From assembly GCF_019734195.1 (NCBI RefSeq), contig NZ_JAASHM010000001.1, positions 1 through 64,000 of the forward strand: 64,000 nt of DNA, in the 5' to 3' direction. Position numbers and translations under genes: made by a program. Each line of letters opens with the position of its first letter. Within the stretch, counting starts at the first letter, position 1. This document shows positions 8,547 to 17,469 of the stretch, piece by piece. The notes under the pieces are model-generated. The model had not been told where the DNA came from. It made no database searches and worked only from the letters and a program-made list of their open reading frames with translations. The DNA comes from Clostridium sp. K13 (lineage in GTDB: Bacteria; Bacillota; Clostridia; Clostridiales; Clostridiaceae).

Positions 8547-8966
8547 ATGAGAATATTAGGACTTGATATGGGCTCTAAAACTATAGGAGTTGCTTTAAGC
8601 GATCCTTTAGGTTGGACAGCACAAGGAATTACAACAATAAGACGTACTAAAAAGGAACAAGATTTAGAAGAAATACATAAAATATGCAATGAGTATGGTG
8701 TTGAAACTATAGTTGTTGGATTACCTAAAAATATGAATGGAACTATTGGTGAATCAGGTGAAAAAGCTTTAGAGTTTTCAGAACTTTTAAAAGAAAAAAC
8801 AGGATTACCAATAGAAATGTGGGATGAAAGATTAACAACAGTAGCGGCTCATAGAGCAATGTTAGAAGCAGATCTTTCAAGAAGCAAAAGAAAGAAAATA
8901 GTTGATAAAATAGCTGCAACTTACATATTACAAGGGTACTTAGATAAGCTAAGACTTAGTAAGTAG
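8547..8966 (+). CDS. ruvX: Holliday junction resolvase-like / pre-16S rRNA nuclease RuvX (YqgF)
   Basis: 139 residues, typical length of the YqgF/RuvX family, an RNase H-fold protein. It has the N-terminal strand [19 protein letters not shown] with the catalytic aspartate D7, the [10 protein letters not shown] segment and the C-terminal [11 protein letters not shown] motif, followed by the [16 protein letters not shown] helix. E. coli YqgF is implicated in 5'-end maturation of 16S rRNA; Holliday-junction activity is described for some members. ATG start with AAGGAG 8 bases upstream. It is part of the conserved ireB-ruvX-DUF1292 set. Confidence 0.95.
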   Translation: MRILGLDMGSKTIGVALSDPLGWTAQGITTIRRTKKEQDLEEIHKICNEYGVETIVVGLPKNMNGTIGESGEKALEFSELLKEKTGLPIEMWDERLTTVAAHRAMLEADLSRSKRKKIVDKIAATYILQGYLDKLRLSK

Positions 8967-9030
8967 CCGACTATATAGAGGTTAGTTTCTTAGTGGAAAC
9001 AGTACTTTAGTGCAAGTTAAGACTTTCTAA

Positions 9031-9058
9031 TAGTTAGTAGTCTCAAAACTACTAACTA
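9031..9058. repeat. Intergenic hairpin between ruvX and the DUF1292 gene
   Basis: Perfect 11-bp arms TAGTTAGTAGT (9031-9041) and ACTACTAACTA (9048-9058) around a 6-base loop, followed by a second small hairpin (AAAACTG...CAGTTTT, about 9063-9080). There is no strong T-run, so it is not a classical terminator. It could be a processing or stability structure. Confidence 0.5.
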
Positions 9059-9137
9059 AAATAAAACTGTTTTCAGTTTTGATATTTTGTGTAATAATAG
9101 AATAAACAATTTAGATGAAAAAAAAGGAGTTTATAAA

Positions 9138-9413
9138 ATGGAAAAAGATTTAAAAACTATACAATTGTTTGATGAAGATGGAAATGAGATAAATTTAAAT
9201 GTAATAGCATTCTTTGATATGGTAAATCCTGAAAATGATGAAAAAAGTGAATATGTTATAGTTCAAGAACAAGGATACGAAGATGAAAATCCATTCGCTT
9301 TAAAAGTAATAAAAGATGAAGAAGATAATGATATGTTTGAATTAATTGAAGATGAAGTAGAGTTAGCTGCTATAGAAGAAGCTTACAATACTATTTTCTC
9401 AGAAGAAGAATAA
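9138..9413 (+). CDS. DUF1292 domain protein (YrzB-like)
   Basis: 91 residues, very acidic, matching the DUF1292/YrzB family (IQLFDEDGNEINLNVIAFFD, EYVIVQEQ, DEEDNDMFELIEDEVELAAIEEAY). The function of the family is not established. The start at 9138 follows AAAAAGGAGTTTATAAA and begins MEKDLKTIQLFDEDG; a longer frame from 9087 has no SD and is rejected. It is positioned after ireB-ruvX as in most Firmicutes, and is followed closely by a Fur-family gene. Confidence 0.88.
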   Translation: MEKDLKTIQLFDEDGNEINLNVIAFFDMVNPENDEKSEYVIVQEQGYEDENPFALKVIKDEEDNDMFELIEDEVELAAIEEAYNTIFSEEE

Positions 9414-9436
9414 AGAAGAAATGAGGTGTTAAGTAT

Positions 9437-9898
9437 ATGAGCACAGTTAATATAGACATTGAATTATTAAAAGAAAACCTAAAGCAAAAAGGCTATAAGT
9501 TAACGCCTCAAAGAAGAGCTATTGTAGATGTAATCATTGAAAAAGAGGGAGAACACTTAACCGCAGAAGAGATTTATGATGAAGTTAAGAAAATATGTCC
9601 TGATATAGGTTTAGCAACAGTATATAGAACTGTATTATTACTAGAAGAAATAGGTGTTATTTTCAAACTTGATTTAAATGATGGATGTAGTAGATATGAA
9701 CTTGTTCATAGTGAAGAAGAACATAGACATCATCATTTAGTATGTAATGAGTGTAAAGCTGTATTCGAAGTTCAAGATGATCTTTTAGATGAACTAGAAG
9801 AAAGTATTGAAAATAAATATGGATTTAAAATTTTAGATCACAGTGTAAAGTTCTTTGGTATTTGTTCTGAATGTTGCAAAAAACATAAAAGTGAGTAA
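9437..9898 (+). CDS. Fur/PerR family metalloregulator
   Basis: 153 residues. N-terminal winged helix (about 15-85, with TPQRRAIVDVI and DIGLATVYRTVLLLEEIGVI), then the dimerisation/metal domain with the histidine cluster HRHHHLVCNECK and a second cysteine pair CSECC near the C-terminus, which together form the structural Zn(Cys)4 site and the regulatory metal site. Fur-family proteins repress iron uptake or peroxide-response genes. I cannot separate Fur from PerR by eye. It starts at ATG 9437 with GAGGTG upstream, 23 bases after the DUF1292 gene, so it is probably in the same transcription unit, and precedes RNase J. Confidence 0.9.
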   Translation: MSTVNIDIELLKENLKQKGYKLTPQRRAIVDVIIEKEGEHLTAEEIYDEVKKICPDIGLATVYRTVLLLEEIGVIFKLDLNDGCSRYELVHSEEEHRHHHLVCNECKAVFEVQDDLLDELEESIENKYGFKILDHSVKFFGICSECCKKHKSE

Positions 9899-9962
9899 AA
9901 AGATATTTTAATAGTAGAGATATACGTTGAAATACATAAAGGAAAAGAGAAGGAGGGGACAT

Positions 9963-11630
9963 ATGAAGAATGAGAAGGCTAAGGTTAAGATTATTCCTCT
10001 AGGTGGGGTAAATGAAATCGGTAAAAATTTAACAGCAATAGAATATAAAAATGATATAGTTGTAATAGATTGCGGGCTTAAATTTCCAGATGAAGATATG
10101 TTTGGAATAGATTTAGTTATACCTGATATAACGTACCTTATGAAAAATAAAGAAAAGGTATCAGGGATATTCTTAACTCATGGACATGAGGATCATATTG
10201 GAGCATTACCATATGTTTTAAAACAATTAAATGTTCCTGTATATGGAACAAAACTAACACTAGGAATAGTAGAAACAAAATTAAAAGAACATGGATTATT
10301 AAGTTCAACAGAACTTATAAGAGTAAAACCAAGGGATGTAATTAGATTAAATTCTGTATCTGTAGAGTTTATAAAAACTAATCATTCAATTGCTGATTCA
10401 GTTGCTATTGCAGTACACACACCGTTAGGAGTTGTACTTCATACAGGAGATTTTAAGGTGGATTACACACCAATTGATGGCGAAGCTATGGATTTTGCAA
10501 GATTTGCAGAATTAGGTAAAAAAGGAGTTCTTGCAATGATGGCTGATTCTACAAATGTAGAAAAGGCTGGATATACAAACTCTGAAAGAATTGTTGGAGA
10601 AAGTTTAACAAGAATTTTTGGAAAAACTAAGGGAAGAATAATTATTGCAACATTTGCATCAAATATTCATAGAATTCAACAAATAATAGATGCTGCTTCT
10701 GTATATGGTAGAAAAGTTGCTGTTTCAGGAAGAAGTATGGAAAATATAATGAATGTAGCTATAGAATTAGGTTATATTGAGGTTGATAAGGATTCATTAG
10801 TATCCATTGATCAAATTAATAAGTATAATAATGATCAAATTGTTATTATTACTACTGGAAGTCAGGGAGAGCCAATGTCAGCTTTATCAAGAATGGCTGC
10901 ATCAGAGCATAGAAAAGTAAATATTGTTGAAGGTGATACAATAATTATCTCTGCAACACCTATTCCAGGAAATGAAAAGCTTGTATCAAAGGTTATTAAT
11001 CAATTATTTAAAAAAGGTGCAGAAGTTATATACGGCTCTCAAGAAAATATTCACGTTTCAGGTCATGCCTGTCAAGAAGAGTTAAAGCTTATGCAAACAT
11101 TAGTTAAACCAAAGCATTTTATTCCAGTACATGGTGAATATAGACATTTAAAACAACACGGTGAATTAGCTACAAAATTAGGTTTAGATGAAAAAAGTGT
11201 AGTTATACCTGACGTTGGAGATATAATCGAAGTTACTAGAAATAGTATTAAAAAGAATGGAACAGTTGCTTCAGGACAAATATTTGTTGATGGACTTGGA
11301 GTTGGTGATGTTGGAAATATAGTATTAAGAGATAGAAAGCATTTATCTCAAGATGGTATATTAACAGTAGTTGTAACACTGTCTAAAGAAAATAAGAGCA
11401 TTGTTGCAGGTCCAGACATTATTTCAAGAGGATTTGTTTATGTAAGAGAATCAGAAGGATTAATGGATGAAGCAAGAGATATTGTTAGAAATACTTTACT
11501 AGATTGTGAAGAAAAGAAAATTACTGATTGGGCTACATTAAAGTCAAATGTAAGAGATGAGCTAAGAACTTACCTTTATGAAAAGACTAAAAGAAAGCCA
11601 ATGATTTTACCAATTATTATGGAAATATAA
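9963..11630 (+). CDS. rnj: Ribonuclease J
   Basis: 555 residues, metallo-beta-lactamase/beta-CASP ribonuclease with 5'-3' exo- and endonuclease activity in mRNA turnover and rRNA maturation. Core metal-binding motif HGHEDH at residues 73-78, further ligands in HTGDFKVD and in HVSGHA; beta-CASP region about 210-370; C-terminal domain about 450-555. The start at 9963 is chosen because AAGGAGGGGAC lies just upstream and the protein then starts MKNEKAKVKIIPLGGVNEIGKN; an ATG 12 codons earlier lacks an SD. A terminator follows. Whether it is J1 or J2 cannot be decided from one copy. Confidence 0.96.
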   Translation: MKNEKAKVKIIPLGGVNEIGKNLTAIEYKNDIVVIDCGLKFPDEDMFGIDLVIPDITYLMKNKEKVSGIFLTHGHEDHIGALPYVLKQLNVPVYGTKLTLGIVETKLKEHGLLSSTELIRVKPRDVIRLNSVSVEFIKTNHSIADSVAIAVHTPLGVVLHTGDFKVDYTPIDGEAMDFARFAELGKKGVLAMMADSTNVEKAGYTNSERIVGESLTRIFGKTKGRIIIATFASNIHRIQQIIDAASVYGRKVAVSGRSMENIMNVAIELGYIEVDKDSLVSIDQINKYNNDQIVIITTGSQGEPMSALSRMAASEHRKVNIVEGDTIIISATPIPGNEKLVSKVINQLFKKGAEVIYGSQENIHVSGHACQEELKLMQTLVKPKHFIPVHGEYRHLKQHGELATKLGLDEKSVVIPDVGDIIEVTRNSIKKNGTVASGQIFVDGLGVGDVGNIVLRDRKHLSQDGILTVVVTLSKENKSIVAGPDIISRGFVYVRESEGLMDEARDIVRNTLLDCEEKKITDWATLKSNVRDELRTYLYEKTKRKPMILPIIMEI

Positions 11631-11682
11631 GTATTAGTTGACAAGTAACAAAGATAATAGTAGAATAATTGATAGATTTGGG

Positions 11683-11715
11683 AATTGGATACGAGTGTAT
11701 CCAATTTTCTTTTTG
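11683..11715 (+). terminator. Rho-independent terminator after RNase J gene
   Basis: Perfect 10-bp arms AATTGGATAC and GTATCCAATT around GAGT, then TTCTTTTT. Confidence 0.85.
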
Positions 11716-11738
11716 GGCAAAATATTAATAGGTTTACA

Positions 11739-11779
11739 TAAGTGAAAAGCTAAATCTATGATTTAGTTATTTCAACTTA
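11739..11779. repeat. Imperfect inverted repeat upstream of typA
   Basis: TAAGTGAAAAGCTAAATC pairs imperfectly with GATTTAGTTATTTCAACTTA across a short loop, giving a stem of about 18 bp. It has no U-tract. It lies about 80 bases upstream of the possible typA -35, so it is more likely an operator or relic than part of the mRNA leader. Confidence 0.4.
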
Positions 11780-11855
11780 CAAGTATGCAATTTATCAAGG
11801 AAATTGTTGCAATAAAATTAAACGTAGCAAAAAAATGAAGTATTGTGTACTTGGT

Positions 11856-11913
11856 TTGAAAAAAGAGATAAGCCTTTATAATAAAAATTATGAATTTAAA
11901 ATTTAAATTCATA
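11856..11913 (+). promoter_or_regulatory. Possible typA promoter and adjacent palindrome
   Basis: TTGAAA (11856-11861) and TATAAT (11877-11882) are separated by 15 bp, shorter than usual. A near-perfect A+T palindrome with 12-bp arms (11889-11913, central A) lies in the presumed 5' leader, 25 bases before the typA ATG. The remaining part of the 307-base gap between rnj and typA shows nothing else I recognise. Confidence 0.4.
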
Positions 11914-11937
11914 AATAAAATTGATGGAGGAAATTAA

Positions 11938-13764
11938 ATGGAATTAATAACTAGAGATGATATTAGAAATATAGCAATTATAGCTCACGTTGACCATGGT
12001 AAAACTACATTAGTTGATGCTATGTTTAAAGAAAGTCACGTATTTAGATCAAATGAAAAAATGGATGAAAGAGTAATGGACTCTAATGACTTAGAAAAAG
12101 AGAGAGGAATTACAATTCTTTCAAAGAACACTGCAGTTATGTACGATGGAATAAAAATAAACATCGTTGATACACCAGGACATGCTGATTTCGGTGGAGA
12201 AGTTGAACGTGTACTTAAAATGGTTGATTCAGTTTTACTTGTTGTTGATTCTTATGAAGGACCAATGCCACAAACAAAATTCGTTTTAAAGAAGGCTTTA
12301 GAGTTAAAATTAAAACCAATCGTTGTTATAAATAAGATAGACAAACCAAATGCTAGACCTGAAGAAGTTATTGATGAAGTATTTGATCTATTCTTAGAAT
12401 TAGGTGCTGATGATGAACAATTAGATTTCCCAATAATATACGCTTCTGCTAGAGAAGGTTTTGCAAGATACAATGTTGAAGATACAAATACAGGAATGGA
12501 ACCATTATTCAAAACAATAATTGAACATGTTGAACCACCTAAGGGTTACATAGATGGACCTTTCCAAATGTTAGTTACAACTTTAGATAGTAATGCTTTC
12601 GTTGGTAAAATTGCTATCGGTAAGGTACATAGAGGAAAAGTTAAGAAGAATCAAAGCGTAGCTTTAGTAAGACAAGATGGAAGTAAGTCAAACTATAAGA
12701 TAACAGCTGTATTTGGATATAACGGATTAAAGAGAGAAGAAGTAGAAGAAGCAGGTCTTGGAGATATTATTGCAGTAAGTGGTATTCTTGATGCTAATAT
12801 TGGAGAAACTATAGCTGATGCATCTAATCCAGAAGCTTTACCATTCGTTGAAATTGATGAGCCAACACTTAACATGAACTTCATGGTTAATGACTCACCA
12901 TTTGCAGGTAAAGAAGGTGAATTCGTTACTTCAAGACATTTGAGAGATAGATTAATGAAGGAATTAGAAACTAACGTAAGTTTAAGAGTTAAAGAAATAA
13001 CTCCAGATTGCTTCGAAGTATCAGGTAGAGGAGAACTTCACTTGTCAGTTCTTATAGAAACAATGAGAAGAGAAGGATTTGAATTACAAGTATCTAAGCC
13101 AAATGTTATCTTCAAAGAAGAAAACGGAAAGAAATTAGAGCCAATGGAACATTTAACTATAGATGTACCTGAAGAATTCATGGGTGCAGTTATGGAAAAG
13201 ATGGGACCAAGAAAAGCTGAAATGGTTAATATGACATCAGCTGTTAATGGATATACTAGATTAGAGTTCGTAATCCCTGCAAGAGGTCTTATAGGATTTA
13301 GAAATGAATTCATGACTGATACAAAGGGTAATGGTATAATGAACCACGTATTTGAAGGTTATGCTCCATATAAGGGAGAAATCGAATCAAGAAGCAGAGG
13401 TTCAATAGTATCATTTGAACAAGGTGAAGCAATTGCTTACGGATTATTCAATGCTCAAGAAAGAGGTAGATTATTCGTAGTACCAGGAACACCAGTATAC
13501 CAAGGTATGGTTGTTGGAGAATGTGCTAGAGCTGAAGATTTAGATATTAATGTTTGTAAGGGTAAAAAGTTAACTAATACAAGAGCATCTGGTTCAGATG
13601 ATGCTGTTAAGTTAGTACCAGTTACTACTTTAACATTAGAACAATCAATTGAATTCATTGGAAATGATGAATTAGTTGAAGTTACTCCAGAAAGCATAAG
13701 AATCAGAAAGAGATACTTAGATGCTTCTGAAAGAAAGAGAATGATAAGCAGAAGTAAAAAATAA
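11938..13764 (+). CDS. typA: Ribosome-associated GTPase TypA/BipA
   Basis: 608 residues, a translational GTPase of the EF-G/LepA type involved in ribosome assembly at low temperature and stress. The G domain shows G1 [10 protein letters not shown]2 ERGITI, G3 DTPGHADF and G4 NKIDKP, followed by the beta-barrel domain II, EF-G-like domains III and V (residues about 300-480) and the TypA-specific C-terminal domain (about 480-608, [20 protein letters not shown]). Full length. ATG start with GGAGG at 11924-11928, after a 5' leader that contains a palindrome. It is a single-gene unit with its own terminator downstream. Confidence 0.97.
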   Translation: MELITRDDIRNIAIIAHVDHGKTTLVDAMFKESHVFRSNEKMDERVMDSNDLEKERGITILSKNTAVMYDGIKINIVDTPGHADFGGEVERVLKMVDSVLLVVDSYEGPMPQTKFVLKKALELKLKPIVVINKIDKPNARPEEVIDEVFDLFLELGADDEQLDFPIIYASAREGFARYNVEDTNTGMEPLFKTIIEHVEPPKGYIDGPFQMLVTTLDSNAFVGKIAIGKVHRGKVKKNQSVALVRQDGSKSNYKITAVFGYNGLKREEVEEAGLGDIIAVSGILDANIGETIADASNPEALPFVEIDEPTLNMNFMVNDSPFAGKEGEFVTSRHLRDRLMKELETNVSLRVKEITPDCFEVSGRGELHLSVLIETMRREGFELQVSKPNVIFKEENGKKLEPMEHLTIDVPEEFMGAVMEKMGPRKAEMVNMTSAVNGYTRLEFVIPARGLIGFRNEFMTDTKGNGIMNHVFEGYAPYKGEIESRSRGSIVSFEQGEAIAYGLFNAQERGRLFVVPGTPVYQGMVVGECARAEDLDINVCKGKKLTNTRASGSDDAVKLVPVTTLTLEQSIEFIGNDELVEVTPESIRIRKRYLDASERKRMISRSKK

Positions 13765-13805
13765 TTATGTAAATTGTTTATAATTGCATATAAAAGTATT
13801 ATAAT

Positions 13806-13840
13806 AGTGAATAGCTAAAAATTTAGCTATTCACTTTTAA
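13806..13840 (+). terminator. Rho-independent terminator after typA
   Basis: Perfect 14-bp arms AGTGAATAGCTAAA (13806-13819) and TTTAGCTATTCACT (13822-13835), followed by TTTT. Confidence 0.8.
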
Positions 13841-13855
13841 ATACAGGGGGTATTT

Positions 13856-14863
13856 ATGAAAAAAAGAGCTAAAAATACCGGCAGAGCTTTAATTATTTTG
13901 TTATTAATTGTTGTAATAGGCATAGTTTCTATATTTATATCAACAATTAGAAAGCCACTTAAAATTTCACAATCAGAAGTCGTCAATGTTGAAGAAGGCG
14001 ATAGTTTTTATAGTATTATAAATAGACTTTCTAATGAAAAAAAGATTAAAAGTCCATTTATAATAAAAATATATGCCAAATTAACAGGACTAGATTTAGA
14101 AGTTGTTCCAGGAAGTCATACATTAGATGAAACTATGTCATTAAATGACGTAGCTAAGATTTTAAAGGATACCAATAATGCTAATACAATAACTGTAACT
14201 ATTCCAGAGGGATTCAATGTGGAAGATATAGCGGCTAGAGTAGAGGAAAATGGTATTTGCACAAAGGATGAATTCTTAAGTGCAGTAAAAAGTTATCCAT
14301 TACCAGCTTATGTAAGTGATAATGCTGATAAAAGATATAATTTAGAAGGTTTTTTATTTCCAGATACATATAATTTCGAAATTGGAGTTAAACCAGAATA
14401 CATAATAGAAACAATGATAAAGAGATTTGAAGAAGTATGGGCTGAAGTAACAAAAGGTATGGATATTAAGCAGGAAGAAATTGAAAAGGTTATTAACGTG
14501 GCATCTATTATTGAAAAAGAAGCAAGAGTAGATGAAGATAGACCTTTAATAGCTTCTGTAATTTATAATAGATTAAAGCAGGGAATGCCATTGCAAATTG
14601 ATGCAACGGTTATTTATGCACATGGATATTATATAGAGAATGTAAGAAACAGACATTTAGCAATTGAATCAAAGTATAATACTTATTTGCATAAGGGATT
14701 ACCAGTAGGACCAATATGTAACCCAGGAGAACCATCTATAAAGGCTGCGTTACATCCAGCAGATACAAATTATTTATTTTATCTGTTAGCATCAGATGAT
14801 GAGCATTATTTTACTGACAATTATGATGATTTTTTAAAGAAAAAAGAAGAGTTAGGATATTAA
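13856..14863 (+). CDS. mltG: Endolytic murein transglycosylase MltG (YceG-like)
   Basis: 335 residues: short basic cytoplasmic tail, one membrane segment (about 11-30, ALIILLLIVVIGIVSIFIS), then an extracytoplasmic region with a LysM-like part (about 40-115) and the YceG catalytic domain. The catalytic glutamate is in IIEKEAR (E220). Other conserved pieces are YNLEGFLFPDTYNF and GLPVGPICNPGEPSIKAA. MltG cleaves nascent glycan strands and sets their length. ATG start with AGGGGG upstream. It is followed 18 bases later by trmR; the order mltG-trmR-U32-udk is the same as yrrL-yrrM-yrrN/O-udk in Bacillus. Confidence 0.95.
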   Translation: MKKRAKNTGRALIILLLIVVIGIVSIFISTIRKPLKISQSEVVNVEEGDSFYSIINRLSNEKKIKSPFIIKIYAKLTGLDLEVVPGSHTLDETMSLNDVAKILKDTNNANTITVTIPEGFNVEDIAARVEENGICTKDEFLSAVKSYPLPAYVSDNADKRYNLEGFLFPDTYNFEIGVKPEYIIETMIKRFEEVWAEVTKGMDIKQEEIEKVINVASIIEKEARVDEDRPLIASVIYNRLKQGMPLQIDATVIYAHGYYIENVRNRHLAIESKYNTYLHKGLPVGPICNPGEPSIKAALHPADTNYLFYLLASDDEHYFTDNYDDFLKKKEELGY

Positions 14864-14881
14864 CATATACGGAGGTTTAGT

Positions 14882-15526
14882 ATGAGTGGAATTACCTACG
14901 ATTATATGGAAGAATATATAAGAGGATTAATACCAGAAAGCGAAGGACGTTTAAATGAGTTAGAAGTGTTTGCTAAAGAAAATGGTGTGCCTATAGCTCA
15001 AAAAGAAACAATTAAGTTCCTAGAATTTATGGTAAGTATGAAAAAGCCATTAAGAATATTAGAACTTGGTACTGCAATAGGTTATTCTGCAATTATTATG
15101 CATGATGCAGCAGGAACAAATCCTCATATAACTACCATAGAACGAAGTGAAGAAATGATAAAATATGCAAAAGAAAATATAAAATCTTTTGGACTTGAAG
15201 ATAAAATAGTTATTGAAGAAGGCGACTGCCTTGAAGTGTTAGAAAAATTGCAAGAACCATATGATTTAATTTTTATGGATGCAGGTAAGGGACATTATAA
15301 TCACTTTTTACCACATTGCTTAAGACTTTTAAAAGATGATGGTATAATAATTGCTGATAATGTTTTATTTAGAGGCATGGTTGCAAGTGATGAATTAGTT
15401 AAAAGAAGAAAGATAACAATAGTTAAGAGAATGAGAACTTATCTAGAGCTAGTATCAGAAGATAAGAGTTTAATAACATCAGTAATTCCTATGGGAGATG
15501 GAATTGCTATTACAAAAAGGAGGTAG
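14882..15526 (+). CDS. trmR: tRNA 5-hydroxyuridine methyltransferase TrmR (class I SAM O-methyltransferase)
   Basis: 214 residues, class I methyltransferase fold with SAM-binding motif ILELGTAIGYSAIIM (about residues 56-70), acidic residue at the end of strand 2 (TTIERSEEM) and motif YDLIFMDAGKGHY, typical of the caffeoyl-CoA-type O-methyltransferase family. The Bacillus homologue YrrM (TrmR) converts 5-hydroxyuridine to 5-methoxyuridine at the wobble position of tRNAs. The next gene encodes a U32 peptidase-family protein of the TrhP type, which is needed to make the hydroxyuridine; the neighbour supports this call over a small-molecule methyltransferase. Their coding regions are four bases apart. 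Confidence 0.88.
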   Translation: MSGITYDYMEEYIRGLIPESEGRLNELEVFAKENGVPIAQKETIKFLEFMVSMKKPLRILELGTAIGYSAIIMHDAAGTNPHITTIERSEEMIKYAKENIKSFGLEDKIVIEEGDCLEVLEKLQEPYDLIFMDAGKGHYNHFLPHCLRLLKDDGIIIADNVLFRGMVASDELVKRRKITIVKRMRTYLELVSEDKSLITSVIPMGDGIAITKRR

Positions 15527-15530
15527 TCAA

Positions 15531-16775
15531 ATGAGAAAGCCTGAAATATTAGCGCCAGCTGGTAATTTAGAAAAGCTAAAAATAGCTATAGATTTTGGAG
15601 CAGATGCCGTATATATAGGTGGAGGTAAATTAAATCTTAGAGCCTTTTCAAATAATTTTTCAAATGAAGAAATGATTGAAGGAATTAAGTATTGCCATGA
15701 TAGAGGTAAGAAAATTTATGTTACATTAAATGTTTTTGCAAGAAATCATGACTTACCTTCAGCAGGTGAATATATTAAAGGACTTTATGATATAGGTGTA
15801 GATGCAGTTATAGTAGCAGACCCATCATTAATTGCTATATGTAAAGAAGTTGCACCAGAATTAGAAATACATTTAAGTACACAAGCAAATACTGTTAACT
15901 GGATGGCAACTAAGTTCTGGTACGATTTAGGAGTTAAGAGAATAGTTTTAGCTAGAGAATTAACTTTTAAAGAAATAAACGAAGTAACTGAAAATATTCC
16001 AAAGGGATGCGATATTGAAGCGTTTATTCATGGTTCAATGTGTGTTGCATATTCAGGAAGATGTTTAATATCAAACTATATGATTAAAAGAGATGCTAAC
16101 AAAGGTATTTGTGGAAATGTATGCAGATATAAATATCATTTAGTTGAAGAAACTAGACCAGGTGAATATTATCCTGTTATAGAGGATGATGATGGAACAT
16201 ATATAATGAATTCAAAAGATTTATGTATGATTCATTATATACCAGAGCTTGTTAAGAGTGGTATTTACTCTTTCAAGATTGAAGGAAGAATGAAAAGTGA
16301 ATTCTATGTAGCTTCAGTTGTTAAAGCATATAGAGAAGCATTAGATAGCTACTGGGAAAACCCAAGTAACTATAAGTTTAAGAATGAATGGATGGATATG
16401 CTTAGAAAGGTAAGTCATAGACCATATCATACAGGTTTCTATTTAGGTATAAATGGAGAACAAAACTATGATGATGCAGGATATGTTAGAGATTACGAAA
16501 TTGTTGGTATGGTAAAATCTTATGATCCAGAAACTAAAACTGCAACAGTACTTCAAAAGAACAGAGTATTTGAAGGCGAAGAGGTTGAAGTTTTAAGAGC
16601 TGACGTACCATACTTTAAGGTTAAACTTGAAGAAATGTATGATTTAGATAAAGACAAAAAGACAGAGGTTGCAAATAGAGCACACATGATGTTTACTGTT
16701 AAAGTTAACACACCATTAAAGGTGAATGATATGCTTGTAAAAGCTAATAATGTCATTAATATAAATAATAACTAA
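15531..16775 (+). CDS. trhP: U32 peptidase-family protein, likely tRNA hydroxylation protein TrhP
   Basis: 414 residues of the U32 family (start KPEILAPAGNLEKLKIAIDFGADAVYIGG). Four cysteines in CVAYSGRC and GICGNVCRYKY (about residues 167-200) match the iron-sulfur ligands of this family; there is no sign of protease catalytic residues. Bacillus YrrN/YrrO (TrhP1/P2) and E. coli TrhP take part in forming 5-hydroxyuridine at tRNA position 34, using prephenate. Only one U32 gene is found here where Bacillus has two. The start at 15531 follows AAAAAGGAGGTAGTCAA; the SD lies in the 3' end of trmR, so translation is coupled. Confidence 0.85.
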   Translation: MRKPEILAPAGNLEKLKIAIDFGADAVYIGGGKLNLRAFSNNFSNEEMIEGIKYCHDRGKKIYVTLNVFARNHDLPSAGEYIKGLYDIGVDAVIVADPSLIAICKEVAPELEIHLSTQANTVNWMATKFWYDLGVKRIVLARELTFKEINEVTENIPKGCDIEAFIHGSMCVAYSGRCLISNYMIKRDANKGICGNVCRYKYHLVEETRPGEYYPVIEDDDGTYIMNSKDLCMIHYIPELVKSGIYSFKIEGRMKSEFYVASVVKAYREALDSYWENPSNYKFKNEWMDMLRKVSHRPYHTGFYLGINGEQNYDDAGYVRDYEIVGMVKSYDPETKTATVLQKNRVFEGEEVEVLRADVPYFKVKLEEMYDLDKDKKTEVANRAHMMFTVKVNTPLKVNDMLVKANNVININNN

Positions 16776-16796
16776 TACTACTAAGGAGGAACGGTA

Positions 16797-17414
16797 ATGT
16801 CAAAACCAATTTTAATAGGAATTACTGGGGGAACAGGCTCTGGTAAAAGTACAATAGCAGATGCCTTATATTCTAATTTTTCAAAAGATTGTATTGCAAT
16901 GATACAACAAGATATGTATTACAAAGATCAAAGTCATTTATCAATGGAAGAAAGAGTTAAAACTAACTATGATCATCCAATGGCATTTGATAATGATTTA
17001 TTAGTAGAACATTTAAAGAAATTAATAAATGGAGAGTCTATAGAAAAACCTAGTTATGACTTTACTGTACACAATAGATCTAAAGAAACTACACTTGTAG
17101 AGTCAAGGGATATTGTTTTAGTAGAAGGTATTTTAATACTTGAAGATGAAAGAATAAGAGAGCTTTTAGATATAAAAGTTTATGTTGATACTGATGCTGA
17201 TATAAGAATTTTAAGAAGATTAGTTAGAGATATAAATGAAAGAGGAAGAACTGTTGAATCAGTTGTAGACCAATATTTAAATATCGTTAGACCAATGCAT
17301 CTTCAATTTACAGAGCCATCAAAAAAATATGCAGATATAATTATACCTGAAGGTGGACATAATTATGTTGCTATAGATTTATTAATGGCAAAAATTAGAG
17401 ATATACTTAAGTAG
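16797..17414 (+). CDS. udk: Uridine kinase
   Basis: 205 residues. It phosphorylates uridine and cytidine to UMP/CMP in pyrimidine salvage. P-loop GGTGSGKST (residues about 10-18), [13 protein letters not shown], substrate-binding [12 protein letters not shown], lid region [12 protein letters not shown]. Full length for the family. ATG start with AAGGAGG 8 bases upstream. Last gene of the mltG-trmR-trhP-udk cluster; a hairpin with U-tract follows immediately and merges with the start of the next gene. Confidence 0.96.
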   Translation: MSKPILIGITGGTGSGKSTIADALYSNFSKDCIAMIQQDMYYKDQSHLSMEERVKTNYDHPMAFDNDLLVEHLKKLINGESIEKPSYDFTVHNRSKETTLVESRDIVLVEGILILEDERIRELLDIKVYVDTDADIRILRRLVRDINERGRTVESVVDQYLNIVRPMHLQFTEPSKKYADIIIPEGGHNYVAIDLLMAKIRDILK

Positions 17415-17421
17415 TTTGAAT

Positions 17422-17469
17422 AAAACACCTCATTTTAGTCTAGAATTTAGCTAAAGGAGGTGTTTTTTT
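17422..17469 (+). terminator. Terminator-like hairpin whose 3' arm is the SD of the next gene
   Basis: AAAACACCTC (17422-17431) pairs with GAGGTGTTTT (17457-17466), extended inward by TTTTAG/CTAAA. The stem is followed by an uninterrupted T-run that reaches into the TTG start codon (17468-17470) of the penicillin-binding protein gene. The 3' arm contains AAAGGAGGTG, which is the only SD available for that gene. Confidence 0.8.
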
